Positions 56,929 to 64,000 of a stretch of 64,000 bases of DNA are shown here, one piece after another. The first letter of the stretch is position 1; each line of letters opens with the position of its first letter. The notes below the pieces were generated by a model. That model was given only the letters and a program-made list of their open reading frames with translations. It was not told the origin of the DNA and made no database searches. The position numbers and the translations under genes are program-made. Source of the stretch: Rhodothermales bacterium (lineage in GTDB: Bacteria > Bacteroidota > Rhodothermia > Rhodothermales > VXPQ01); NCBI GenBank assembly GCA_951812335.1, contig OX638293.1, positions 248,001 through 312,000 on the forward strand, in the 5' to 3' direction.

Positions 56929-57840
56929 ATGAACGATCTGCCCGACTATATCTCCGAGGAGGCGTTGCGGGGATTCGTCAAGGACGCGCTGGCGGAAGAT
57001 GTCGGCTCCGGAGACATCACGACAGAAGCCGTAGTCGACGAGACCGTACGAGCCGAGGGGCAATTCCTCGCCAAGGCAGACGGTATTCTGGCGGGCCTGA
57101 CGATGGCCGAATATGTTTTCTCCACGGTGGACGACCGCATCCGGTGTTCCTGGCAATGCGGAGACGGCGGGGCCATTCGCGCCGGCGCAACGTTCGGAAC
57201 AGCCCGTGGACCCGCACAAGGCCTACTCGTCGCCGAGCGGCTCGTCCTGAACCTTATGCAGCGCATGAGCGGCATCGCAACGCTTACGCACCGGTTCGTG
57301 GATGCCGTCAAGGGGCTTCCGGGACAGATTACGGATACGCGCAAGACCGCACCCGGTCTGCGCCGGCTCGACAAATGGGCCGTCCGGTTGGGCGGCGGAA
57401 CAAACCACCGTCTTGGCCTCGACGATATGTTTCTCGTCAAGGAAAACCACATTGCCGCCGCCGGGGGTGTGGCGCAAGCGCTTCGAGCGGCGGATCGGCG
57501 GCGCCAGGAACAAGCATTGCCGATGCTCATCGAGGTCGAAGCGCGTACGCTGGACGAGGTGCGCGATGTGCTGCGTACCGGATGCGCGGACCGCATTCTG
57601 CTGGACAATATGGTGGATTTGTCTGTCGACGGACATGCTGGCGGCGGGCGGATAGACGTATCCCGGCTCCGGGCAGCCACGGCTCTCATCGACGGACGGA
57701 TCCCTGCCGAAGCGTCCGGCAACGTGACCCTCGACACGGTCCGGGCCATCGCCGAAACCGGCGTACAGTACATTTCCTGCGGCGCCCTGACTCATTCCGT
57801 CGAGGCGCTGGATATTTCTCTGCAACTGCGCATCGTGTAG
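56929..57840 (+). CDS. nadC: Nicotinate-nucleotide pyrophosphorylase (carboxylating)
   Basis: A 303-residue enzyme that converts quinolinate and PRPP to nicotinate mononucleotide in de novo NAD synthesis. It shows EDVGSGDITTEAV (about 22), NLMQRMSGIATLT (about 107), TDTRKTAPGLRRLDKWAVRL (about 135), GGGTNHRLGLDDMFLVKENH, and the EVEARTLDEV and ISCGALTHS motifs at the C-terminal end. Length is normal. The ATG at 56929 follows accA by 28 bases. Confidence 0.95.
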   Translation: MNDLPDYISEEALRGFVKDALAEDVGSGDITTEAVVDETVRAEGQFLAKADGILAGLTMAEYVFSTVDDRIRCSWQCGDGGAIRAGATFGTARGPAQGLLVAERLVLNLMQRMSGIATLTHRFVDAVKGLPGQITDTRKTAPGLRRLDKWAVRLGGGTNHRLGLDDMFLVKENHIAAAGGVAQALRAADRRRQEQALPMLIEVEARTLDEVRDVLRTGCADRILLDNMVDLSVDGHAGGGRIDVSRLRAATALIDGRIPAEASGNVTLDTVRAIAETGVQYISCGALTHSVEALDISLQLRIV

Positions 57841-57889
57841 CGGGAGATTTCTGTTGTACGATGCAGGGCCTGTTCCTGCGATAAATCCC

Positions 57890-58831
57890 ATGAAACACTC
57901 TGTGAATACCCCGACGCAAAAAATGCCTGTGCGATACGGCGGCATCGAGGCCGGAGGAACAAAGTTCGTGTGCGCGATCGGCGACGCTTCGCTTTCGTTG
58001 CTTGAGCGTATCGAATTCCCCACCACCACGCCCGACGAAACGCTCGGCCGGGCCATCGACTTCTTCCGGTCCCGGGCGGGAAACGGCACACTGACCGCAC
58101 TGGGCATCGGATCGTTCGGCCCCGTAGATCCCCGCCCCGACTCCCCTACCTGGGGGTATATCACCTCCACGCCCAAAAAGGGATGGCGCCACACCGATTT
58201 TGCAGGCAATCTCGGCCGGGCGCTCGGCGTACCCGTCGGCTTCGATACGGATACGAACGCCGCCGCCCTCGGAGAAGGAGCGCTCGGCGCCGCGAAGGAC
58301 CTGCATACGTTCGTCTATCTGACGATCGGCACCGGGGTAGGCGGTGGAGCGCTGGTCGGCGGCGTTCGCATACACGGCCTGCTGCATCCGGAGATGGGGC
58401 ATATGAGGCTGCCGCGCGCCGAAGGCGACAGCTTCGAGGGGGTATGCCCCTTCCATGGAGATTGCCTCGAAGGTATGGTGTCCGGCCTCGCGCTACACGC
58501 CCGCGCAGGCGGCCCACCGGATCACTTGCCCGCCAATCACGCAATATGGACCAATATGGTCCACTATCTCTCCGCCGCGCTGGTTAACGTCACATGCGTG
58601 CTTTCCCCGCAGCGCATTATCCTTGGCGGGGGCGTCATGCACCAGCGCCACCTGTTTCCGCGCATTCGCCGGCGCGTACAGAACCTGCTGGCCGACTACC
58701 TGCAAAGCCCGGAAATCGTCAGCCATCCGGAAACGTTCATCGTGCCCCCGGGACTGGGAGACGACGCCGGTGTGGTCGGCGCGCTGGCGCTGGCCCGGCA
58801 CGCCGCCGGAGGAGATATCGACCAGGTATAG
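57890..58831 (+). CDS. ROK-family sugar kinase, fructokinase-like
   Basis: A 313-residue ATP-dependent sugar kinase. The ROK phosphate loop GGIEAGGTKFVCAIGD (about 17-32), the catalytic aspartate region GFDTDTNAAALGEG (about 117-130) and the nucleotide loop TIGTGVGGGALVGG (about 143-156) are present. The zinc-binding segment has CPFHGDCLEG near residue 187. This spacing and the GITSTPKKGW-type stretch fit the fructokinase (GmuE/ScrK-like) branch. It starts 49 bases after nadC. Repeat copy C begins within its stop codon. Confidence 0.88.
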   Translation: MKHSVNTPTQKMPVRYGGIEAGGTKFVCAIGDASLSLLERIEFPTTTPDETLGRAIDFFRSRAGNGTLTALGIGSFGPVDPRPDSPTWGYITSTPKKGWRHTDFAGNLGRALGVPVGFDTDTNAAALGEGALGAAKDLHTFVYLTIGTGVGGGALVGGVRIHGLLHPEMGHMRLPRAEGDSFEGVCPFHGDCLEGMVSGLALHARAGGPPDHLPANHAIWTNMVHYLSAALVNVTCVLSPQRIILGGGVMHQRHLFPRIRRRVQNLLADYLQSPEIVSHPETFIVPPGLGDDAGVVGALALARHAAGGDIDQV

Positions 58832-59088
58832 GATACTCTGATCAAAACCGCTTCGCTCAGCGCTTCGCGTTCGCGCGTAAAAGATATTATAATTGCATCG
58901 TCGGAATTAGCGAAAAACGCTGCGGATTCGGGGCAGTGCGGACGTGACGCGCCCTTCGGGAGGCTGCGAGAAGCGCGCTGGCCGCGTCATTCCTCATTAT
59001 GCGGGACCGCCACATACATTGCTTCGTCATTCCTTGCCAACGCACCCCTCTCAACCTCTGAACTTCGCAGACTTAATCAGAGTATCCT
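58830..59088. repeat. MITE-like dispersed repeat, copy C (two-armed, with terminal inverted repeats)
   Basis: A 259-base element bounded by AGGATACTCTGATCAA (58830-58845) and TTAATCAGAGTATCCT (59073-59088), which are inverted repeats with one mismatch in 16. The left arm equals copy A in reverse orientation, including the GACGCGCCCTTCGGGAGGCTG-type core. The right arm repeats the A sequence in forward orientation from ATTGCTTCGTCATTCCTTGC onward, with an internal deletion. There is no transposase gene. The left end overlaps the TAG stop of the sugar kinase gene. Confidence 0.7.
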
Positions 59089-59251
59089 GTAGAAACATTC
59101 CGCCGGAAGAAAGATTTGACGAAGAAGAATTAACCGGCGACGATCCGTACGTACTCGCTCGCCCCCCGTCCTTCCGAACCTGTCAGGACCGCCTTATATG
59201 CAGTAGCGCTACGGCAAAAGCATCTCTACAACGTAACGACGCAGCGCCTCT
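59089..59251 (+). other. Leader region of the WcaJ-type gene
   Basis: A 163-base gap between repeat copy C and the sugar transferase gene. It should contain that gene's promoter, but no convincing element was identified. Short open frames here are not credible genes. Confidence 0.3.
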
Positions 59252-60661
59252 ATGTTACAAGAGCAAAGCCGGCTTTTTCAGCGCATCCTGTTCGCCGTCG
59301 ATCTGGCCCTGATCGTCATCGGGTGGATTCTCGCCTGGTTCATCCGCTTCGAGGTCCTCGACTGGATAGGGTTTATCCCTCCACCCGAGTGGCTGCCCCT
59401 TTCCCGGTACCTCAGCTTCCTTCCGTGGGTGCTCATCGTGTCGATGGGCGTGTTCTGGTTTTCCGGCCTGTACACCCCCGACCGCCTGCAGCGCATGACG
59501 CACCTCACGCTCAGCGTGGCTAAAGCGGTGGTCATGGGCCTGATCGTGGTTACCGCTTCGCTGTCCTTCTACCGCGAGCTGTATTTCTCGCGCCTCCACA
59601 TGATGCTCTTCGGCGCCATTACCCCGATGCTGATGGTGTTCGCCCGCGTCGCCATGTATATGCTGCTGCGTCGCGCCCGCAAGCGGGGAATGTACCTGCG
59701 GCGCGTCCTTATTTTGGGAGCGGGAGACGCCGGACGCAAACTGGAAGACGCACTGCGGCAATATCCCTGGATCGGGTTCGAGATCGCAGGCTTCCTCGAC
59801 GACCACAAGAAGGATGAGGAAGACGTACTGGGGAGCGTCTCGGAGGCCGTAGCCGTCGTGGACCGTTTCCAGCAGGCAGGCCGCCCCATCAACTACGTCT
59901 ATATTGCCCTCCCGCTCACGGTCCTGCATCAGATCCAGCCCCTCGTGGACGAACTGTCCACCCGGCTGGCGCATGTCTGCCTCGTCCCGGATCTGTTCCA
60001 CTTCGATATCGTGAACAGCCGGGTCACCAGCATCGAGGGCCTGCCCATCATCCACCTGATCGACGAAGCGCCCCTGGAATTCGCCCGCATTACGAAGCGC
60101 ATCGTGGACGTGGTTTTCGCTTCGACGGTACTCGTTCTCCTGTCCCCGCTCCTGCTGCTGCTTGCCATAGGGGTGAAGTTCTCCTCGCCCGGGCCCGTGT
60201 TTTACAGGCAGAGCCGGATGGGACTCAACGGACGCACCTTCGACATGCTTAAGTTCCGGTCCATGCCCGTGGACGCCGAAGCCGCCACCGGCGCCGTATG
60301 GGCGCAGCCGGGCGAAAAAAGAGCGACCCGGCTCGGCGCGCTCATGCGGCGCACCTCCCTCGACGAATTGCCGCAGTTCATCAATGTGCTCAAGGGGGAC
60401 ATGTCGGTCGTGGGGCCGCGGCCCGAGCGGCCGGTATTCATCGAGCAATTCCGGGACCGCGTGCCCCGCTACATGCTGCGCCACAAGATGAAGGCAGGCA
60501 TCACCGGATGGGCGCAGGTCAATGGCTGGCGGGGCGACACCTCTATCGAAAAACGCATCGAGTACGACCTGTACTATATCCGCAACTGGTCCCTCCGCCT
60601 GGACGTCAAGATCATGATCATGACGCTATGGTCCGGGTTCGTGAACAAGAATGCGTATTGA
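59252..60661 (+). CDS. Undecaprenyl-phosphate sugar phosphotransferase (WcaJ-type)
   Basis: A 469-residue membrane enzyme that starts surface-polysaccharide repeat units by moving a sugar phosphate from a nucleotide sugar to undecaprenyl phosphate. Four to five N-terminal helices (10-135) precede a CoA_binding_3 domain (about 145-260, RVLILGAGDAGRKLE). The Bac_transf catalytic domain (about 280-465) has the SPGPVFYRQSRMGLNGRTF motif, the catalytic pair in RRTSLDELPQF, VVGPRPERP, AGITGWAQVNGWRG and YYIRNWSLRLDVKIM. The intact domain contrasts with the degenerate one in the GT2 fusion at 53779-55908. Confidence 0.92.
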   Translation: MLQEQSRLFQRILFAVDLALIVIGWILAWFIRFEVLDWIGFIPPPEWLPLSRYLSFLPWVLIVSMGVFWFSGLYTPDRLQRMTHLTLSVAKAVVMGLIVVTASLSFYRELYFSRLHMMLFGAITPMLMVFARVAMYMLLRRARKRGMYLRRVLILGAGDAGRKLEDALRQYPWIGFEIAGFLDDHKKDEEDVLGSVSEAVAVVDRFQQAGRPINYVYIALPLTVLHQIQPLVDELSTRLAHVCLVPDLFHFDIVNSRVTSIEGLPIIHLIDEAPLEFARITKRIVDVVFASTVLVLLSPLLLLLAIGVKFSSPGPVFYRQSRMGLNGRTFDMLKFRSMPVDAEAATGAVWAQPGEKRATRLGALMRRTSLDELPQFINVLKGDMSVVGPRPERPVFIEQFRDRVPRYMLRHKMKAGITGWAQVNGWRGDTSIEKRIEYDLYYIRNWSLRLDVKIMIMTLWSGFVNKNAY

Positions 60662-60670
60662 GGGGGGAGG

Positions 60671-63600
60671 TTGCCGGAAAAAATTCTGAAGATTGGCGTC
60701 GGGCGTCTTTTCGCTACAGGAAGCGATCCCGATCGCGACCGGATATTTCATGTGGCGGGAATGCGCTATTCCGACCGCGTCGCACCGCTCGCCAAAGACT
60801 GGATTCTCGACCCCGGACGTAACCTCACGCGGCGGCTCTACGAACAAAGCCGGGTCGGCAAGGAACTCAGGAAAGAAAAACCGTCCTGGAAAGAAGCGGA
60901 ACCGGATATCGCTTCCTTCTTCGCCGATCTGGACGTGCTTTTCCTGTACGACCGGAACCGGCAACGGGACTGGTTCCGGCATACCGTTCTCCGGCCCGCC
61001 CCGAACCGGAGCAAAAACGGCCGGGCCGCGCGCAAATCCCCCATCTGCGTCGATCTCGGCGAAATAGCCCGATTTTTCCTTCCCGACCGCGATCTCCCGG
61101 ACGACGAAACGCTGATCCGGCAATCCATCCCCGAAACGCAGTGGAACCGCTCCGATCCCCGGTTGCCGCTCCTCGTCCGTAGCCTTGGCCTGCTGTTGCA
61201 AGACGTCATCGCTGCGATTCGCTCCGAATCGCAGGCAAAACCGGGGGTTTCGCTCGTATACAGCCTGCTCGACCAGGCCATGGCCCCGCAAGGCGAATCT
61301 CCCGGCGGACTCGAAGACTTTCGCGCGGCATTGGAGGTAGCCGGCATAGCGCACCGGATCCAGTGGAGCAACGATCTGTTCGCCAAACCCTATGGGGACA
61401 AGGCGCCCGATACCATCCCCGATACGGATGCATGGAACGGCCTCCTGACCCGGGAAGCGCGCAAGGCCACAGCGCCTCTTGCAAAGGAAACGAGTCCGCG
61501 CATGCCGGAACCGCTTGACATGGCGCTCCTTAACGGGAGCGAGACGCACCGGGGCAATGGGCGCATGACGCCGGCCCCGCAGGTCGATGCAGAGGACTCT
61601 CCGGAAGCAACGCCGCAGCCGCCGATAGTCCGCCTTGAACAGGTGGACGAGGCCTTTGACCGGCTGATCGAAGAGGTGGAAGACTTCCGGCCCCGGCGCG
61701 AACAACAGACCTTCGCCCGCTTCTGCGCCGACGCCATCAATAAAGAAGGCATATACGCCATCGAGGCCGGAACGGGCACAGGAAAAACGCTGGGCTATCT
61801 GATACCGGCCTGCGAATATATTCGACAGGGCCGCGCTCCGGAGACGCGCAGCGGCAAGATCGGCAAAATCATTGTCGCCACGGCCACGAAGAATTTACAG
61901 GATCACCTCCTCGAAACGGAATGGCCGCGCCTTACCCGTACGGGATCGCTTTACCAGGATTTCAAGGCGGCGCCGCTCAAGGGCAAAAGCAACTTTTTGT
62001 GCATAACCGCCGTGGTCGACCTGTTCGAGGAAGCATACGGACCGGCAGAATCGGGCGGAAAAACCGCAAAGACGCCTCCGTCGCGGCGGAAACGTCCTGC
62101 AAGCGCATCCCGCGGCGCCCCGGCGGAGAAGCGTCTCGCCTGGCTGTTCCTGTTCCTGGTCCTCGTGCGCAACCGGGGCGAAACGGAAAATATCCCCTGG
62201 AATTCTTTCCGGCGGCGATTCCCCGATCTGGACGATTTTCTCGACGAGGCGAATGCAGCGGTGGCCTGCACATCCGACCTGTGCCGCATGGGCGCATCCT
62301 GCATCTACCCCCGGCGCCTGCAAAAAGCCCGCGAGGCGGACATCGTGGTTACGAACCACTACAAACTGCCTCTCATGGACAGCCAGATACAGGAACCGGC
62401 GCAAATATGCCTGATCGACGAGGCGGATCAATTTCCGGACAACCTGCGCAACGCCGCCACCATGACCCTGTCCACCTACCGTATCCGGCGCAGGTTTTTG
62501 CAACGGGTTGCAGGCTCCGGACGCCGGCGCGGATTTGCGCACATGCTGGAAGATCGTTTTGCGAAGTCGTTGCAGGCGGCCGGCGGGCTAATAGCCGATA
62601 ACGATACGCTCGGAAAAGCCGTATCGAGCGTACAGTCCATTCGCGCGGCTTGCGAGGAAATACACGTTCTCCTGGACATCATCGGCGAGATATCCAGAGA
62701 CTACCCTGACCGCGAAACCCGGCGATGGGTCACGATGCACCCGACGGCCGGAGAACATTTCCGGACGCACCTGTCCTCGCTGGCCGCCCACTTCGATCAT
62801 ATCGCTACATGCTGGGACGCCCTGCTGCACAGCGGACTGTACGAGGACGCCGGAAACAAGCGGATGCAACGCGAAAAAGCGCGCATCGTAAAATATATCC
62901 GGTTCGCAAAGGAACTGAGTTTCGAAGCGTCGGAAATCGCAAACGATTACCCCTCGGACGATTTCGTACATATCTGCACCTTCCGCGGGGAAGGATGGAC
63001 GCTGCAAAAAATCCCCTATGACATCTCGGCGGTCCTGAAAGAAACATGCCAAAAGCACTATGCGACCACCCTTTTCACCTCGGCGACATTGTTCGTGGAC
63101 AACCGTCTCGATCTGTTTTCCGATAATCTGGGCATTCCGTTCGATGCGCATACGTCGGAGCGTATCGCCTCGCCGTTCGATTACGCCAAAAATGTCAAGG
63201 GGTTTGTAACCCATTCCATTCCACCCTATTTGTCCAACGGTTCCGCGCAACGAAAAAGCAGATGGCGCAAGGAGGCCGCAGGCGCTCTTGCCCGGCTGGT
63301 CGTGGCGCTGAACGGGCGTACGCTGGCGCTGTTCACCAGTACGGAAGAGATGCGCGACATCTTCGAACAGGTGCAGCCCGTACTGGAGCGATACGGCGTC
63401 GATCCCCTGCTGCAGGACGGGAGCAGCCTTGCCGAAATCAATGCCTTCCGCGCCACGGAGCACAGCGTGCTCTTCGGAGTGGATCGATTCTGGACCGGCG
63501 TGGATTTTCCCGGCGCAACGCTATCGCAGGTTATTGTGGTGCGTCTGCCCAATCCGAACCTCGGAGATCCGCTTATTGCGCACCGGCAAGAATGCATGGG

Positions 63601-63898
63601 CAATACATTCTGGGAAAGATATTACCGGCCCACCACCAAACTGAAATTGCGGCAGGGCTTCGGACGCCTGATCCGTTCGGAAAAAGACAAGGGGTTGTTC
63701 GTGGTGCTGGATCAGCGGCTGTGGTCGAACGAGCGCATGCGGAATCTGCAGGACGCGGTGCCCGTAATGCTGCATCGCTGCTCCACCGAACCGGACGGAA
63801 TGCATTGGCTGACCGGTAGCGGATTAAAACATTTGGGGCTGCATGCGGAATTTGAGAGCAGAAATGTGTATATGGAAGAAGTAAGACTTCGCGGCTGA
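60671..63898 (+). CDS. DinG-like superfamily 2 helicase with degenerate DnaQ-like N-terminal domain
   Basis: A 1075-residue DNA helicase. The helicase part starts near residue 340, with Walker A EAGTGTGKT (365-373), the iron-sulfur-type cysteine region CTSDLCRMGASC (about 540), a CLIDEADQFPDN box (about 580), FTSATLF and a motif VI region QGFGRLIRSEKDKGL. Residues 1-245 follow the DnaQ exonuclease pattern (GRLFATGSDPDRDRIFHVAG; FLYDRNRQRDWF; VDLGEIARFFLP; AHRIQWSNDL), but the catalytic Asp-x-Glu of motif I is lost, so it is probably inactive. The TTG at 60671 directly follows a GGGGGGAGG run, so the exact start is uncertain. Confidence 0.85.
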   Translation: MPEKILKIGVGRLFATGSDPDRDRIFHVAGMRYSDRVAPLAKDWILDPGRNLTRRLYEQSRVGKELRKEKPSWKEAEPDIASFFADLDVLFLYDRNRQRDWFRHTVLRPAPNRSKNGRAARKSPICVDLGEIARFFLPDRDLPDDETLIRQSIPETQWNRSDPRLPLLVRSLGLLLQDVIAAIRSESQAKPGVSLVYSLLDQAMAPQGESPGGLEDFRAALEVAGIAHRIQWSNDLFAKPYGDKAPDTIPDTDAWNGLLTREARKATAPLAKETSPRMPEPLDMALLNGSETHRGNGRMTPAPQVDAEDSPEATPQPPIVRLEQVDEAFDRLIEEVEDFRPRREQQTFARFCADAINKEGIYAIEAGTGTGKTLGYLIPACEYIRQGRAPETRSGKIGKIIVATATKNLQDHLLETEWPRLTRTGSLYQDFKAAPLKGKSNFLCITAVVDLFEEAYGPAESGGKTAKTPPSRRKRPASASRGAPAEKRLAWLFLFLVLVRNRGETENIPWNSFRRRFPDLDDFLDEANAAVACTSDLCRMGASCIYPRRLQKAREADIVVTNHYKLPLMDSQIQEPAQICLIDEADQFPDNLRNAATMTLSTYRIRRRFLQRVAGSGRRRGFAHMLEDRFAKSLQAAGGLIADNDTLGKAVSSVQSIRAACEEIHVLLDIIGEISRDYPDRETRRWVTMHPTAGEHFRTHLSSLAAHFDHIATCWDALLHSGLYEDAGNKRMQREKARIVKYIRFAKELSFEASEIANDYPSDDFVHICTFRGEGWTLQKIPYDISAVLKETCQKHYATTLFTSATLFVDNRLDLFSDNLGIPFDAHTSERIASPFDYAKNVKGFVTHSIPPYLSNGSAQRKSRWRKEAAGALARLVVALNGRTLALFTSTEEMRDIFEQVQPVLERYGVDPLLQDGSSLAEINAFRATEHSVLFGVDRFWTGVDFPGATLSQVIVVRLPNPNLGDPLIAHRQECMGNTFWERYYRPTTKLKLRQGFGRLIRSEKDKGLFVVLDQRLWSNERMRNLQDAVPVMLHRCSTEPDGMHWLTGSGLKHLGLHAEFESRNVYMEEVRLRG

Positions 63899-63928
63899 AG
63901 AGGTGGAGGATGTTCAAAAATCCATACA

Positions 63929-64000
63929 ATGGAGTTTGAAACAGCGACCCTATATGGGCCCCTCATGATTGTTAGGCAAAGCGATTCTCCCCTTGCACCA
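63929..64000 (+). CDS. Possible 5' end of a gene running off the right edge
   Basis: An ATG at 63929, 30 bases after the helicase stop, opens a frame beginning MEFETATLYGPL that stays open for 24 codons to the window edge. A GGTGGAGGA stretch lies about 20 bases upstream, somewhat too far for a usual ribosome binding site. Too little is visible to name a product. Confidence 0.3.
   Translation, partial: MEFETATLYGPLMIVRQSDSPLAP

Noticed and set aside
58944-59312. Plus-strand 122-codon frame across repeat copy C
   Set aside because: It lies almost entirely in the repeat and its flank, with no ribosome binding site or family features.
63951-64000. Possible tRNA end because the window closes in ...GCACCA
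   Set aside because: No acceptor-stem pairing, anticodon arm or T-loop consensus can be drawn in the preceding 75 bases.

Overview
The window is bacterial, with moderately high GC, dense coding and long runs of overlapping genes. Several features point to a marine or halophilic member of the Rhodothermota (the Rhodothermus/Salinibacter side of the Bacteroidota group): an alternative complex III (ACIII) operon that continues into an A2-type caa3 oxidase, as in Rhodothermus marinus; a type IX secretion (T9SS) C-terminal sorting domain; a GLPGLI protein next to a TonB-type outer-membrane receptor; and a DUF2723/TMEM260-like membrane glycosyltransferase. This assignment is inferred from gene content, not from a marker gene. 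No rRNA, tRNA or CRISPR array was recognised.

Layout. (1) 0.2-4.1 kb: DUF2723 glycosyltransferase, a probable rsmI remnant and a coiled-coil hypothetical. (2) 4.2-12.8 kb, minus strand: a type I restriction-modification operon in the order half-size HsdS, HsdM, RhuM, full HsdS, HsdR, YgjP-like metallopeptidase. (3) 13-21.2 kb: a tandem DUF1499 protein, then on the minus strand a first heme-copper oxidase operon (cupredoxin-like lipoprotein, CoxA, CoxC, CoxD, two small membrane proteins, CoxB) followed by an MpaB-type oxygenase and a sulfotransferase. (4) 21.3-26.1 kb: hypotheticals, an outer-membrane receptor and a GLPGLI protein. (5) 26.1-38.4 kb, minus strand: a tightly packed run of 13 genes starting with a cytochrome bd-like subunit I. 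It continues with three c-type cytochrome proteins (one with an ethylbenzene-dehydrogenase-like heme domain), a NirJ/PqqE-like radical SAM enzyme with a PCP_red domain, a ferredoxin, three unrecognised proteins, a universal-stress protein fused to three PCP_red domains, an Mrp-type ATPase, a zinc-ribbon/PCP_red protein and a CopD-like membrane protein. (6) 38.6-40.5 kb: a secreted lamin-tail/Cache-like protein with a T9SS tail. (7) 40.8-53.6 kb, minus strand: ActABCDEF, a small membrane subunit, SCO and CoxBACD. (8) 53.8-63.9 kb, plus strand: a GT2-phosphoglycosyltransferase fusion, accA, nadC, a ROK sugar kinase, a WcaJ-type sugar transferase and a DinG-like helicase.

The centre of the window is a respiratory island with three different terminal-oxidase-type systems in about 37 kb. 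ACIII should oxidise menaquinol and pass electrons through haem c to the A2 caa3 oxidase. The first oxidase lacks the classical K-channel lysine and is preceded by a putative copper-protein donor. The bd-like cluster between them is the best candidate for an undescribed system. It has a CydA-like core without CydB and with an altered quinol-loop motif, dedicated c-type cytochromes, and tetrapyrrole-type maturation candidates (radical SAM enzyme plus five PCP_red domains in three proteins). My working hypothesis is a c-type-cytochrome-coupled bd-like complex that carries a modified tetrapyrrole.

A dispersed MITE-like repeat occurs three times, twice directly at a stop codon.
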